NCBI GenBank assembly: GCA_035936835.1
Contig: DASYVT010000017.1
Location: forward strand, 1-45,165
DNA length: 45,165 nt
Direction of reading: 5' to 3'
DNA from: Candidatus Methylomirabilota bacterium
GTDB lineage: Bacteria > Methylomirabilota > Methylomirabilia > Rokubacteriales > CSP1-6
The translations under genes were made by a program, and so were the position numbers. This document shows, in pieces, positions 8,681 to 17,041 of the stretch; within the stretch, counting starts at the first letter, position 1, and each line of letters opens with the position of its first letter. The notes beneath the pieces were generated by a model. That model worked only from the letters and a program-made list of their open reading frames with translations. It was not told the origin of the DNA and did no database searches.

Positions 8681-8696
8681 AGCAAGGACAATGCCA
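8681..8696 (-). promoter_or_regulatory. sigma-54 (-24/-12) promoter of the ANTAR regulator gene
   Basis: The minus strand reads TGGCATTGTCCTTGCT, matching the RpoN consensus at every position except two in the -24 flank. The start of transcription would fall near 8671, only about four bases before the ATG at 8667, so the message would be nearly leaderless. This fits the absence of a Shine-Dalgarno sequence in front of that ATG. Confidence 0.75.
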
Positions 8697-8747
8697 CCTC
8701 GCGTGCCTGAAGAATCGGGCGATTAGGCGCCCTATAGATCGCGCCGC

Positions 8748-8795
8748 CTGCCCAGCCGTCGCGCAAGCAGTGGGCATCGCCTACTGAGTGAGCAA
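8748..8795. promoter_or_regulatory. weak tandem operator copy upstream of the ANTAR gene
   Basis: CTGCC-N9-CGCAA (8748-8766) and TCGCC-N9-AGCAA (8777-8795) are degenerate copies of the CTGCC-N9-GGCAG dyad with the same 29 bp step. The first dyad starts 67 bp from the promoter, against 78 bp at urtA and 90 bp at glnK: steps of about one helical turn. The half-sites are poor, so this is tentative. Confidence 0.3.
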
Positions 8796-8821
8796 CAGCC
8801 CCCGCCCAGCCCCGGACGCAC

Positions 8822-8856
8822 GACGGCCCCCGGTGCGCCTGGCGCCGAGGGCCGTC
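8822..8856 (-). terminator. strong hairpin downstream of glnA
   Basis: An inverted repeat GACGGCCC/GGGCCGTC (8 bp arms, further pairing inside) begins 17 bp after the glnA stop. No T-run follows on the minus strand, so it may stop transcription inefficiently, protect the 3' end, or work with Rho. It lies at the end of glnK-amtB-glnA and before the ANTAR promoter. Confidence 0.5.
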
Positions 8857-8872
8857 CTGTACCGCCGGCAGG

Positions 8873-10297
8873 CTAGATGTCGTAGTAGAGGGCGAACTCG
8901 TACGGATGCGGACGCAGCCGGACGGGGTCCACCTCGTTCTTCCGCTTGTACTCGATCCACGTCTCGATCAGATCCGGCGTGAACACGTCCCCCTTCAGCA
9001 GGAAGTCGTGGTCCTTCTCCAGGTTGTCCAGCACGATATCGAGCGAGCCCGGCAGCTGCTTGATCTTCTTTTGCTCAGCCGGCGGCAGCTCGTACAGGTC
9101 CTTGTCCACCGGCTTGCCCGGATCGATCTTGTTCGCGACGCCGTCGAGCCCCGCCATCACGCACGCGGCGAAGGAGAGATAGGGGTTGCACGTGTTATCA
9201 GGCGTACGGAACTCGATGCGCTTCGCCCCCTCGGACTTGCTGTACATCGGGATGCGGATGGCGGCCGAGCGGTTGCGCTGGCTGTAGACGAGGTTGATCG
9301 GCGCCTCGTAGCCGGGCACGAGTCGCTTGTAGCTGTTGGTGCTGGGCGCGATGAACGCCAAGAGCGCGGGCGCGTGCTTGAGGATGCCACCGATGTAGTG
9401 GAGGCACATCTTCGAGATATCGGCGTACCCACCCCGCTCGTAGAAGAGGTTCTTGCCGTTCTTCCAGATGGACTGGTGGGTGTGCATGCCGGAGCCGTTG
9501 TCCTGGAAGAGCGGCTTGGGCATGAAGGTCGCCGTCTTGCCCCACTTCTTCGCGGTGTTCTTCGCGCAGTACTTGTACCAGCAGACCTTGTCCGCCATCT
9601 TCGTCAGCGTGTCGAAGCGCATGTCGATTTCGGTCTGCCCGCCCGTCGCGACCTCGTGGTGGTGCACCTCGACCCGGACACCGACCGACTCCAGCGCCAG
9701 CACCATATCGGAGCGGATGTCCTGGAACTGGTCCATCGGCGGCACGGGGAAGTAGCCCTGCTTGTAGCGCGGCTTGTAGCCGAGGTTCGGGCGGTCCGGC
9801 GTACCCTCCCGGCCCGAGTTCCACGCGCCGGCCTCGGAGTCGATGAAATAGAAGCCGTAGTTGTAGCTCTGGTCGAAGCGGATCGAATCGAAGAAGAAGA
9901 ACTCGAGCTCGGGCCCGATGAAGATCGTGTCCCCGGCGCCCGACTTCTTGACGTAGGCCTCGGCCTTCTGCGCCACGTAGCGGGGGTCGCGGGTGTAGGC
10001 CTTGCCCGTGATCGGGTCCTTGACGTTGCAGATGAGGACGAGGGTCGGCACCGCGGTGAACGGGTCCATCTGCGCCGTCGAGGGGTCGGGAATGAGCAAC
10101 ATGTCCGACTCGTCGATGGTCTGGAAGCCTCTAATAGACGAGCCGTCGAACCCGAGGCCGTCCTGGAAGATGCCCTCGTTCAGCTCGGAAACCGGGATCG
10201 AGAAATGCTGCCAGAGGCCGGGGAGATCGATGAAGCGCAGATCGACTATCTTGACGCCCTTCTCCTTGGCCATCTTCAGTACGTCCTTCGGGGTCAT
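8873..10297 (-). CDS. glnA: glutamine synthetase type I
   Basis: Makes glutamine from glutamate, ammonia and ATP; dodecameric cytoplasmic enzyme. The 474 residues match GSI-beta length. Visible motifs are [10 protein letters not shown] near residue 50, the metal-binding EFFFFD and [16 protein letters not shown], the ATP-binding [12 protein letters not shown] and the [10 protein letters not shown] region. DKDLYELPP near residue 402 carries the tyrosine (E. coli Y397) that is adenylylated by GlnE, so activity is probably switched covalently via PII. AAAGGAGG at ideal spacing fixes the ATG. The 100-base gap from amtB contains a long hexaloop hairpin that could control readthrough from the glnK-amtB transcript. 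Confidence 0.97.
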   Translation of the reverse strand: MTPKDVLKMAKEKGVKIVDLRFIDLPGLWQHFSIPVSELNEGIFQDGLGFDGSSIRGFQTIDESDMLLIPDPSTAQMDPFTAVPTLVLICNVKDPITGKAYTRDPRYVAQKAEAYVKKSGAGDTIFIGPELEFFFFDSIRFDQSYNYGFYFIDSEAGAWNSGREGTPDRPNLGYKPRYKQGYFPVPPMDQFQDIRSDMVLALESVGVRVEVHHHEVATGGQTEIDMRFDTLTKMADKVCWYKYCAKNTAKKWGKTATFMPKPLFQDNGSGMHTHQSIWKNGKNLFYERGGYADISKMCLHYIGGILKHAPALLAFIAPSTNSYKRLVPGYEAPINLVYSQRNRSAAIRIPMYSKSEGAKRIEFRTPDNTCNPYLSFAACVMAGLDGVANKIDPGKPVDKDLYELPPAEQKKIKQLPGSLDIVLDNLEKDHDFLLKGDVFTPDLIETWIEYKRKNEVDPVRLRPHPYEFALYYDI

Positions 10298-10338
10298 GCG
10301 TTCCGCCTCCTTTGAGATGACGTGGGACTAAAATGCCG

Positions 10339-10383
10339 GGCCGGTGGAGCGTCGCTGCCCCACCGGCCTCGCTACACTAAGCG
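10339..10383 (-). promoter_or_regulatory. candidate ANTAR antitermination element in the glnA leader
   Basis: Read on the minus strand, a small hairpin (10383-10370, CGCT/AGCG stem, loop TAGTGT) is followed one base later by a continuous 12 bp stem (10368-10339) with a six-base loop AGCGAC, then CGGCATTTTAG. The large loop has A at position 1 and G at position 4, as known for ANTAR targets, and the TTTT after it makes it terminator-like. The small hairpin fits the loop rule only if its frame is shifted by one base. It lies between amtB and glnA, so it could set how much amtB transcript reads into glnA. Confidence 0.55.
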
Positions 10384-10398
10384 CTCCTGTTCGATGCG

Positions 10399-11859
10399 TC
10401 AATGGGCCGGGCGCTTGGCCTGGGCCGCCTTCATGGCCTCCGCGAACGCGCCGCTCCCGGGGCCGCTCATCCCGTACTCTCCATACGAGGATCCGCCGAG
10501 GGCATAGGCCGTCTCCGAGTGCTGCGAGAGGTCGAGCCCCGCCATCTCGTCGTCCTCGCTAACGCGCAGGCCCATGATTGCGTCCAGCACCTTGAGGATG
10601 ACCACCGTCATCACGAAGCCCAGCACGATCGTCGCGACCACGGCCACCAGCTGCTTCCAGAGCTGTCCCGGGTCGCCGTAGAGGAGCCCGTTGGCCCCGG
10701 CGTCGTTGACGGTCTTGGTGGCGAAGATCCCGGTGGCGAGCGCCCCCCAGGTGCCGCCGACGCCGTGCACGCCGACGACGTCGAGCGAGTCGTCGTAGCC
10801 GAGCTTGGTCTTGAGGTTGCAAGCCGTGTAGCAGAGGATGCCGGCGAGCCCTCCGATGACGAGCGCAGCCATAGGCGTGACGAAACCGGCGGCAGGCGTA
10901 ACTGCCACCAAGCCCGCGACGGCGCCCGAGGCGGCCCCCAACACCGTGGGTTTACCTCGCGAGCTCCACTCGGTCAGCATCCAGCCGAGCGCCGCCGCGG
11001 CCGCGGCCGTGTTGGTCGTCGTGAACGCGTTGGCCGCTACGCCGTTCGCCCCGAGAGCGCTGCCCGCGTTGAAGCCGAACCAGCCGAACCAGAGCAGGCT
11101 CGCGCCCATGACCGTCATGGGCAGGTTGTGGGGCGGCATGGGCTGCTGGCCGTAGCCCTTGCGCTTGCCGATGACCAGCACGGCCGCCAGCGCAGAGACG
11201 CCGGAGGAGATGTGCACGACCGTACCGCCGGCGAAGTCGAGCGCGCCCAGCTTGCGCAGCCACCCGCCGTCCGCCCAGACCCAGTGGGCGAGCGGATCGT
11301 AGACGAGCGTCGCCCACGCCAGCACGAAGATGATGAAGGTCGAAAACTTCTTGCGCTCGGCGAAAGCGCCGGTGATGAGCGCCGGCGTAATCACGGCGAA
11401 CATCATCTGGAAGAGCATGAAGGCCTGGTGCGGGATGGTCGCGGCGTAGGTCGGATTCGGCTCGGCGCCGACGCCGCGCAGCCCGACCCACTCGAGCCCC
11501 CCGATGATGCCTCCCTTGTCGGGCCCGAAGGCCAGGCTGTAGCCCCAGAGCACCCACTGCACCGAGATCAGGGCCAGGATGATGAAGCTTTGCATCAGCG
11601 TGCCGAGAGCGTTCTTCTGCCTGACCATGCCGCCGTAGAAGAGCGCGAGCCCGGGCGCCGTCATGAGGAGCACGAGGGCCGAAGACATCAACACCCACGC
11701 GGTGTCCCCGGTGTCGATCTTCGGAGCCGGCGCCGCGGGGGCGGCGGCGGCAGGAGCCGGCGGAGCGGCCGCCGGGGCCTGGGCGAGGACCGGGCTGGCA
11801 GCGCACAGACCCAGGACCGCCATCAGCAGGATGAGCAAGAATACCCGGGACACTCTCAT
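10399..11859 (-). CDS. amtB: ammonium transporter Amt
   Basis: Ammonium channel of the inner membrane. The 486 residues begin with a signal peptide (VFLLILLMAVLGLCAASPVLA), an Ala/Pro-rich linker, then the Amt core from AWVLMSSALVLLMTAPGLALFYGG. The twin pore histidines are visible in GGTVVHISSGVSA and GVHGVGGTWGALATG. The start ATG at 11859 has GGGAGGAAAGG before it; a longer upstream frame overlaps glnK and is rejected. It follows glnK by 28 bp, the standard pairing in which GlnK blocks the channel when nitrogen is plentiful. The C-terminal ~45 residues form a cytoplasmic tail. Confidence 0.96.
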   Translation of the reverse strand: MRVSRVFLLILLMAVLGLCAASPVLAQAPAAAPPAPAAAAPAAPAPKIDTGDTAWVLMSSALVLLMTAPGLALFYGGMVRQKNALGTLMQSFIILALISVQWVLWGYSLAFGPDKGGIIGGLEWVGLRGVGAEPNPTYAATIPHQAFMLFQMMFAVITPALITGAFAERKKFSTFIIFVLAWATLVYDPLAHWVWADGGWLRKLGALDFAGGTVVHISSGVSALAAVLVIGKRKGYGQQPMPPHNLPMTVMGASLLWFGWFGFNAGSALGANGVAANAFTTTNTAAAAAALGWMLTEWSSRGKPTVLGAASGAVAGLVAVTPAAGFVTPMAALVIGGLAGILCYTACNLKTKLGYDDSLDVVGVHGVGGTWGALATGIFATKTVNDAGANGLLYGDPGQLWKQLVAVVATIVLGFVMTVVILKVLDAIMGLRVSEDDEMAGLDLSQHSETAYALGGSSYGEYGMSGPGSGAFAEAMKAAQAKRPAH

Positions 11860-11887
11860 TACCGCCTTTCCTCCCTGACCTTTCCGG

Positions 11888-12267
<380 letters not shown>

Positions 12268-12341
12268 GGCGTCTGTATTCCACGAGGGCGAGAAAAATCA
12301 AATGCTTGTACGGCGAAAGGGAGAGACCTCGAGACAGACAT

Positions 12342-12389
12342 CTGCCCAATTGGTAGGCAGATGCTGAAAACTGCCTCGGCACTAGGCAG
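12342..12389. promoter_or_regulatory. tandem CTGCC-N9-GGCAG operator upstream of glnK
   Basis: Two perfect dyads CTGCC-N9-GGCAG lie at 12342-12360 and 12371-12389, 29 bp apart start to start, the same spacing as upstream of urtA. The two loci also share TGGTAGGCAG, then ten unrelated bases, then CTGCCTC. Conservation of half-sites but not of the sequence between them argues for a DNA-binding dimer site, most likely the enhancer for the NtrC-type activator encoded 600 bp away. Confidence 0.7.
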
Positions 12390-12415
12390 GGGCCGAGGGG
12401 GGAGCGATTACGGCG

Positions 12416-12826
12416 TCAGTCGCGCCAGACGGTCTCTTCGACTGCGCGGCGGGACTTGAGATTCACGTCTGTCTCGACTGGTCGAGGCAGCGCGACCTCA
12501 AGAGCGCTCCAGACAGTGCGGAGGTCGGGGCTCTTCTGAGCCGGAAACATGCCCGGGATAGCGGGTGGGCTGTCCATGGTGAACGTGCCCGAACAGACGA
12601 TTACCGGGACCTTCGACCCGCGCCGCTCCATCTGGCGAAGGAAACCCATGCCGTCGAGGTGAGGCATTCGGAGGTCGAGCACGATGATATCCGGCCGCAC
12701 CAGGTCGAGGGCCGCCAACGCGTCGAGCCCGTCCACCGCTTCGAAGACTTCGAAGTCTCCCTCGAAGCCCATCCGATACAGAGCCCGCCAAGCCGGATCG
12801 TCGTCGACCACCAGCATCTTCATCAT
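12416..12826 (-). CDS. single-domain response regulator
   Basis: Receiver protein of 136 residues without an output domain. The acidic residues VVDDD, phosphoacceptor aspartate in IIVLDLRMPHLDG, serine in VIVCSGT and lysine in FPAQKSPDL are present, so it should be phosphorylated. The loop before the lysine is unusual and the ~30-residue tail has no recognisable domain. The ATG at 12826 has GGGAGG eight bases upstream; GTG at 12835 is also possible. It has its own sigma-54 promoter and lies between glnK and the NtrC-type activator. The partner kinase may be the broken one at 14349-15795; the output is unknown (phosphate sink or protein-protein signal). Confidence 0.85.
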   Translation of the reverse strand: MMKMLVVDDDPAWRALYRMGFEGDFEVFEAVDGLDALAALDLVRPDIIVLDLRMPHLDGMGFLRQMERRGSKVPVIVCSGTFTMDSPPAIPGMFPAQKSPDLRTVWSALEVALPRPVETDVNLKSRRAVEETVWRD

Positions 12827-12852
12827 CGGCGCCACCTCCCGCGCGCCCTAGC

Positions 12853-12868
12853 TGCAATCCGGGGGCCC
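12853..12868 (-). promoter_or_regulatory. sigma-54 (-24/-12) promoter of the single-domain regulator
   Basis: The minus strand reads GGGCCCCCGGATTGCA: correct GG-N10-GC spacing and a perfect TTGCA -12 block, with a weaker -24 flank. Transcription would start near 12842, leaving a short leader that contains the GGGAGG ribosome-binding site. Confidence 0.6.
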
Positions 12869-12905
12869 GCGGGGAGGGGTCGATTATCAGGTACTTAGAG
12901 ACACA

Positions 12906-12948
12906 GTGTCAGCGAAGACGTCACCGGCGTGACGGTAGGGCCTGACAC
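12906..12948. promoter_or_regulatory. nested inverted repeat GTGTCAG / GTCAC-GTGAC / CTGACAC
   Basis: Outer arms GTGTCAG (12906-12912) and CTGACAC (12942-12948) enclose GTCAC-CGGC-GTGAC (12920-12933). The site lies 40-80 bp upstream of the sigma-54 promoter of the single-domain regulator. A related GTCACC-AGAC-TGACAC lies upstream of the sensor kinase at 15830-15844. It does not contain the CTGCC dyad, so a different protein may bind here. Confidence 0.4.
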
Positions 12949-12970
12949 CGTCGAGGAGCGAACGTTCGCC

Positions 12971-14326
12971 CTAGGTGCGCCGCTGGGGAATGTCGTGGCG
13001 TCGCATCTTCGAGTACAGGGTGGGCCGGCGAAGGCCCAGGATGGCCGCCGCCGCTTGCTTGTTCCACCCGGTCGCTTCGAGCGCGCGCACTATCGAGAGA
13101 CGCTCGATCTCCTCGAGGGACCCGGCGGGCGGGATGGCAGTCAGGAGCGGCGCGCCGGCGTTGAGGGCTTCGGGCAGATCCGCCGTCGTCACCTCCCGCC
13201 CGCGGGCCACCAGCACGGCGCGCTCAATGACGTGCTCGAGCTCGCGCACGTTGCCGGGCCACAGGTACGACAGAAGCCGCCTGAACGCCTCGGGGTCTAT
13301 CCCCTCCACCTGCCTGTTGTGCTTGAGCCGGAAGCGGTCGAGGAAGCCCTTCACGAGGAGGGGGATATCGTGGGTCTTCTCCCGGAGCGGCGGCAATTCC
13401 ACCGTTACGGTGTTGATGCGGAAGTAGAGGTCCTGTCTCAGAGAGCCGTCGCGGACCGCGGCCTCGGGGTCGCGGTTCGTCGAGGAGATGAGCCGGAAAT
13501 CGACGGGCACGGCGCGGCTGCCGCCCAGGCGCCGCACGCTCCGGTCTTCCAGCACGCGCAGGAGCTTGGCCTGGAGGTCCGGCGGCATCTCCGTGATCTC
13601 GTCGAGGAGGAGAGACCCCTTGTGGGCCTCCTCGAGGAGGCCCGGCCGGTCCGAGGTGGCGCCCGTGAAGGCGCCCTTCACGTGCCCGAATAGCTCGGAC
13701 TCGATGAGGTCCTTCGGCAGCGCGGCGCAGTTGATCTTGATCAGGGGTCCTTGGGCGCGCGGGCTCTTGGCGTGGACGGCGTTGGCAGCCAACTCCTTGC
13801 CCGTGCCGCTCTCTCCCACGATAAAGACGTTGGCGTCGGACGCGGCGACCGAGTCGAGCAGCTCGAACACGCGCCGCATCGTGGGCGAACCTCCGAGCAT
13901 CTCGCCGTACCCCATCTGCTCCGCCAGCTGCCGCTTCAGGTCGGAGGTTTCGGCCAGGAGTTGCCGCCGCTCGAGCGCCTTGCCGAGCAGGGTCAGCATC
14001 TCGGCCGAGTCGAAGGGCTTGGTCACGAAGTAGAAGGCGCCTTCCTTGGTCGCCTCCACGGCCTTCGAGATCGAGCCGTGGCCCGTCATGATGATGACCT
14101 CGATGTCGGGGTCGCGGCTCTTGAGCAGCCTCAGGAGACCGATGCCGTCGCCGTCGGGCAGAACGAGATCCACGAGCGCCACGGAGAAGTCCCGGCCGTC
14201 CAGGCGCGCGGCCGCTTCAGCCGTGCTCACCGCCGTTTCCACGACGTAGCCTTCGCGCTCGAGAATGAGCCGCAGGCCCTCCGCGATCGCGGGCTCGTCG
14301 TCAACAACCAGCACTACCGGCTTCAT
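12971..14326 (-). CDS. sigma-54-dependent NtrC-family response regulator
   Basis: Activator of sigma-54 RNA polymerase, 451 residues in the classic three parts. The receiver (1-120) has phosphoacceptor D53 in VALVDLVLPDGDG and K in FVTKPF. The AAA+ domain (about 140-375) has Walker A GESGTGKE, the sigma-54 contact loop GAFTGA and Walker B GSLLLDEI. A Fis-type helix-turn-helix ends the protein (NKQAAAAILGLRRPTLYSKMRR). It lies among genes with sigma-54 promoters and is the obvious candidate to bind the CTGCC-N9-GGCAG operators. It is not a canonical NtrC by sequence, so NtrC is not assigned. It follows the sensor kinase through a duplicated start region. Confidence 0.93.
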   Translation of the reverse strand: MKPVVLVVDDEPAIAEGLRLILEREGYVVETAVSTAEAAARLDGRDFSVALVDLVLPDGDGIGLLRLLKSRDPDIEVIIMTGHGSISKAVEATKEGAFYFVTKPFDSAEMLTLLGKALERRQLLAETSDLKRQLAEQMGYGEMLGGSPTMRRVFELLDSVAASDANVFIVGESGTGKELAANAVHAKSPRAQGPLIKINCAALPKDLIESELFGHVKGAFTGATSDRPGLLEEAHKGSLLLDEITEMPPDLQAKLLRVLEDRSVRRLGGSRAVPVDFRLISSTNRDPEAAVRDGSLRQDLYFRINTVTVELPPLREKTHDIPLLVKGFLDRFRLKHNRQVEGIDPEAFRRLLSYLWPGNVRELEHVIERAVLVARGREVTTADLPEALNAGAPLLTAIPPAGSLEEIERLSIVRALEATGWNKQAAAAILGLRRPTLYSKMRRHDIPQRRT

Positions 14327-14355
14327 GGCACCACAAGCACGACCGGCTTCATGGC
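14310..14355 (-). repeat. 26 bp tandem duplication over the regulator start
   Basis: Positions 14310-14329 and 14336-14355 agree in 19 of 20 bases with a 26 bp period. Both copies contain an ATG followed by codons for MKPVVLVV. The upstream ATG (14352) overlaps the kinase stop as ATGA but meets a stop after nine codons, which itself overlaps the second ATG (14326), the true regulator start. Since 26 is not a multiple of three, the duplication created a nine-codon coupling frame. Confidence 0.8.
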
Positions 14356-15795
14356 GCCCCCAGCGGCAGGAGCACCCGGGCCTGCGTGCCCCGCCCGAGC
14401 TGGCTCCGGATGTCCATGCGTCCCCCGTGCTGCTCCACGACGGTGCGCGCGATGGCCATGCCGAGGCCGGTGCCGCTGTCCTTGGTAGTGAAGAAGAGAT
14501 CGAAGACGCGCGCCCGCGTCTCCTCGGACATGCCGCAGCCCGTGTCCTCCACCACCTCCTCGACCAGTCCCTGCTCCGCTCGGCGCGTGCGCAGCGTCAG
14601 CGACCGCGATCTCGACCTCGGGACCCAAGTCGGTCAGTCCGACCGTCACCGCAGCCCCGTGAGGCGTGAACTTGATGGCATTGCCGACCAGGTTGACGAC
14701 CACGCGGAGCAACCGGTCCTCGCCGCCCCGGAGCGCAAAATTCAAGCCGCTGGTGGCGCGCCCGACTACCAGGCCCTTGTCCTCGACCTGCGGGCGAAGC
14801 TCCTCGAGCGCACGCACGCCGACCTTCTCCATGTCCACCGCGCGACGCTCGAGCGGGAGCAGGCGCGCGCGGAGGCGCGAGAGCTCGAGCACTCGGTTCA
14901 CCAACCGAAGGAGCCGATCCGAGCTCGCGGCGATGATGTCCACCAGTCGCGCCTGCTTGGCCGTGAGCGGCCCCTGCACGCGATCGAGCAGCAGATGGGT
15001 CGCCTCCTTGACCGAGGTGAGCGGCGTTCGCAGCTCGTGCGAGATGTGCGAGAAGAACTCCTCCTTGAGGTGGTCCACCTCGCGAAGGCGCTCAGCCATG
15101 CGGTTGAAGGAGCGCGCCAGCTCCCCGATTTCGTCGCGGCTCGTCACGGGAAGCGGATGCGTGAAGGCGCCGTCGGCCAGCTGGGCCGTGGCGATCGAGA
15201 GCCGGCGCAGCGAGCGCCTGAGGTGCTCGGCCAGGAAGGCCGTCGGCGCGAGCGCTGCCGCCAGGCTCGCCAGGAGTGCCCAGAACACGGTGTTCCACGT
15301 GTGTCCCTCGAGCTGCCGCGCCTCGATTTGGGCTCCCTCGAGCGCGCCGTACGTGGCGCCCAGCATCCGATCGAGGTACGCCCCCGTCCGGTCGGCCGCG
15401 AAGCGCCGCTCGGCGTCGAGGCCGGGCCCCATCGCCGCGAGCCGGCGGTAGACGGCAAGGGCGACGATCGCGTCCTGGTGCTGCGACCGCTCCTCCTCGC
15501 TGCTGAGGAAGGAGCGCAAGCGGTCGAAGTCCTTGGCCATCCGTGCGGCGCGGTCGTTCCAGGTCCTTTGCGCAGGCTCCGCCGCGGCCGGCCTGGCGTC
15601 CACCTCGGTCCGCGTGAAGCCGCCCAGCTGCTCGCGCAGCGAGATGCCCATCCGAAGGGCCGGTAGAGACTGAGTCGCGATACCTCGATTGACGTCGACC
15701 AACCGGCTGATGGCGAGCAGGCACCAGGTGGCGACCCCGACCAACGCCACGATCACGAGCGCCGAAGTCATGAACACCTTGTAGGGCAACCGCAT
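14349..15795 (-). CDS. sensor histidine kinase, frame broken in the ATP-binding domain
   Basis: Membrane sensor kinase. From the ATG at 15795: a transmembrane segment, an extracytoplasmic region of ~140 residues, a second transmembrane segment, HAMP, the phosphorylated histidine in SHISHELRTPL and the N-box NLVGNAIKFTP. The first frame then reads VEIAVAD and turns into meaningless Gly/His/Arg-rich sequence. From about 14610 the good frame is another one, with LTLRTRR, VVEDTGCGM (G1), VFDLFFTTKDSGTGLGMAIA (F and G2) and the stop at 14349. The G1 position is thus reached twice, which looks like the fusion of two kinases with a frame change rather than a single-base error. Activity is doubtful unless this is an assembly fault. 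TTG at 15807 is an alternative start. Confidence 0.8.
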
Positions 15796-16020
15796 GGTAT
15801 TTCTCAACCTAGCACAGCCATCCCCAAAGCGTCACCAGACTGACACTCGCCAAGATCATCTAGTTAGAGGTCAAGTCTTTAGCGCAAATAATCACCTTCT
15901 TAGGAGCTATAACTTACTATACAGCTTAAGGTTGGTGAATCGCGTTCTGAGAGCGAGAGGACGCCCGGACCTGGTCCTGCCGGTTGACATGTTGGCCTGC
16001 TGACGACGGTCGGCCTTGCC
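15796..16020. other. divergent intergenic region between sensor kinase and F420 cluster
   Basis: This 225 bp stretch is the most AT-rich in the first half of the window (about 15840-15950). On the minus strand a weak sigma-54-like site (15811-15826, TGGGGATGGCTGTGCT) and GTCACC-AGAC-TGACAC (15830-15844) precede the kinase. On the plus strand TATACA-like sequence near 15920 is possible but unconvincing. No coding frame of note is seen. Confidence 0.5.
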
Positions 16021-16049
16021 TTGACAGGCCACCGGGTGGCGAGCAATAT
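16021..16049 (+). promoter_or_regulatory. sigma-70-type promoter of the F420 cluster, leaderless
   Basis: A perfect -35 TTGACA (16021-16026), 17 bp spacer and -10 CAATAT (16044-16049) lie 8 bp before the ATG of the LLM oxidoreductase. The transcript would start at or within two bases of the ATG. No ribosome-binding site is seen there, consistent with a leaderless message. The same layout precedes the GGDEF gene at 27628. Confidence 0.5.
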
Positions 16050-16057
16050 GGCCACCC

Positions 16058-17041
16058 ATGGACTTCGGCTTCGCCCTTCCCGGCCGCGGATCGCTTGCCA
16101 CCCCCGAAATCCTGACCAAGCTTGCGCGCAAGGCAGATGAGCTCCGCTACTCGTCGATCTTCGTCACGGACCACGTCGTGATCCCGGCGAGCCAGAGCGC
16201 GCCGTATCCGTACTCTCCGACGGGCAAGTTCGCCGGCGACTGGCGGAACGGGTACCTCGAGCCGCTGACGCTGATGAGCTACCTCGCCGGCGAGACGTCG
16301 CGCGTGAGGCTCGGGACGAGTGTGCTGGTCATCCCCTACCGCAATCCCGTGGTCACGGCCAAGATGCTGGCGACGCTGGATGTGCTTTCGGGAGGCCGCA
16401 TCATCCTCGGGGCGGGTGTCGGCTGGTTCAAGGAGGAGTTCGAGGCGCTCCACGCCGAGCCCTTCGAGCGGCGTGGAGCGGTCACCGACGAGTATCTGCA
16501 TCTCATGCGCGCGTGCTGGACCCGCGAGCCGGTGGATTGGCAGGGCGCCTTCTACGGTATGGGACCGGTCAGCGCCATGCCCAAGCCGCGGCAGAAGGGC
16601 GGCATCCCGATCTGGGTCGGCGGGCACACGGACGCCGCGCTGCGCCGGGCAGGCGAGCTTTCTGACGGATGGCATCCCATCGGCCTCAGGCCTCCCGCCA
16701 TGCTGCTCCCGGAAGAGTACCGCGACAAGGTCGCCATTATCCGCGACTGGGCGCGGAAGGCCGGGCGTGATCCGAGGGCGATCACGCTGTCCTTCCGCTG
16801 CCCGCTGGAAGTGCTCCCGAAGCGCGCCAAGCCCGCGGGAGGCGAGCGGCAGCTCTTCCGGGGCACGGCCGCCGAGGTGATCGGGGACCTCAAAGCCTAC
16901 GAGGCGCTCGGCGTCACCCACTTCGTCTTCGACCCGGTCGCGCAGGACCTTCGGGGCTGGCTCGCCATCATGGAGCGTTTCGCCGAAGAGGTCCGCCCCC
17001 GGATGCGCGGCAGCTCGGGCCCTCACCGGATCACCGCATGA
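16058..17041 (+). CDS. LLM-class F420-dependent oxidoreductase
   Basis: Luciferase-like TIM-barrel enzyme, 327 residues, of the class that uses reduced F420 for hydride transfer. Visible marks are the start MDFGFALPGRG, the ADELRYSSIFVTDHVVIP strand, SRVRLGTSVLVIPYRNPVVTAK, the LSGGRIILGAGVGW loop and PKPRQKGGIPIWVGG, all typical of this family. The substrate cannot be read from sequence. Its stop overlaps the next start as ATGA, and it leads a row of F420 synthesis genes, which supports F420 rather than FMN as the cofactor. Confidence 0.9.
   Translation: MDFGFALPGRGSLATPEILTKLARKADELRYSSIFVTDHVVIPASQSAPYPYSPTGKFAGDWRNGYLEPLTLMSYLAGETSRVRLGTSVLVIPYRNPVVTAKMLATLDVLSGGRIILGAGVGWFKEEFEALHAEPFERRGAVTDEYLHLMRACWTREPVDWQGAFYGMGPVSAMPKPRQKGGIPIWVGGHTDAALRRAGELSDGWHPIGLRPPAMLLPEEYRDKVAIIRDWARKAGRDPRAITLSFRCPLEVLPKRAKPAGGERQLFRGTAAEVIGDLKAYEALGVTHFVFDPVAQDLRGWLAIMERFAEEVRPRMRGSSGPHRITA

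Noticed and set aside
15811-15826. Sigma-54 promoter of the sensor kinase
   Set aside because: GG-N10-GC spacing is right, but the -24 block and TTGC block match poorly; kept only as a note in the intergenic entry.
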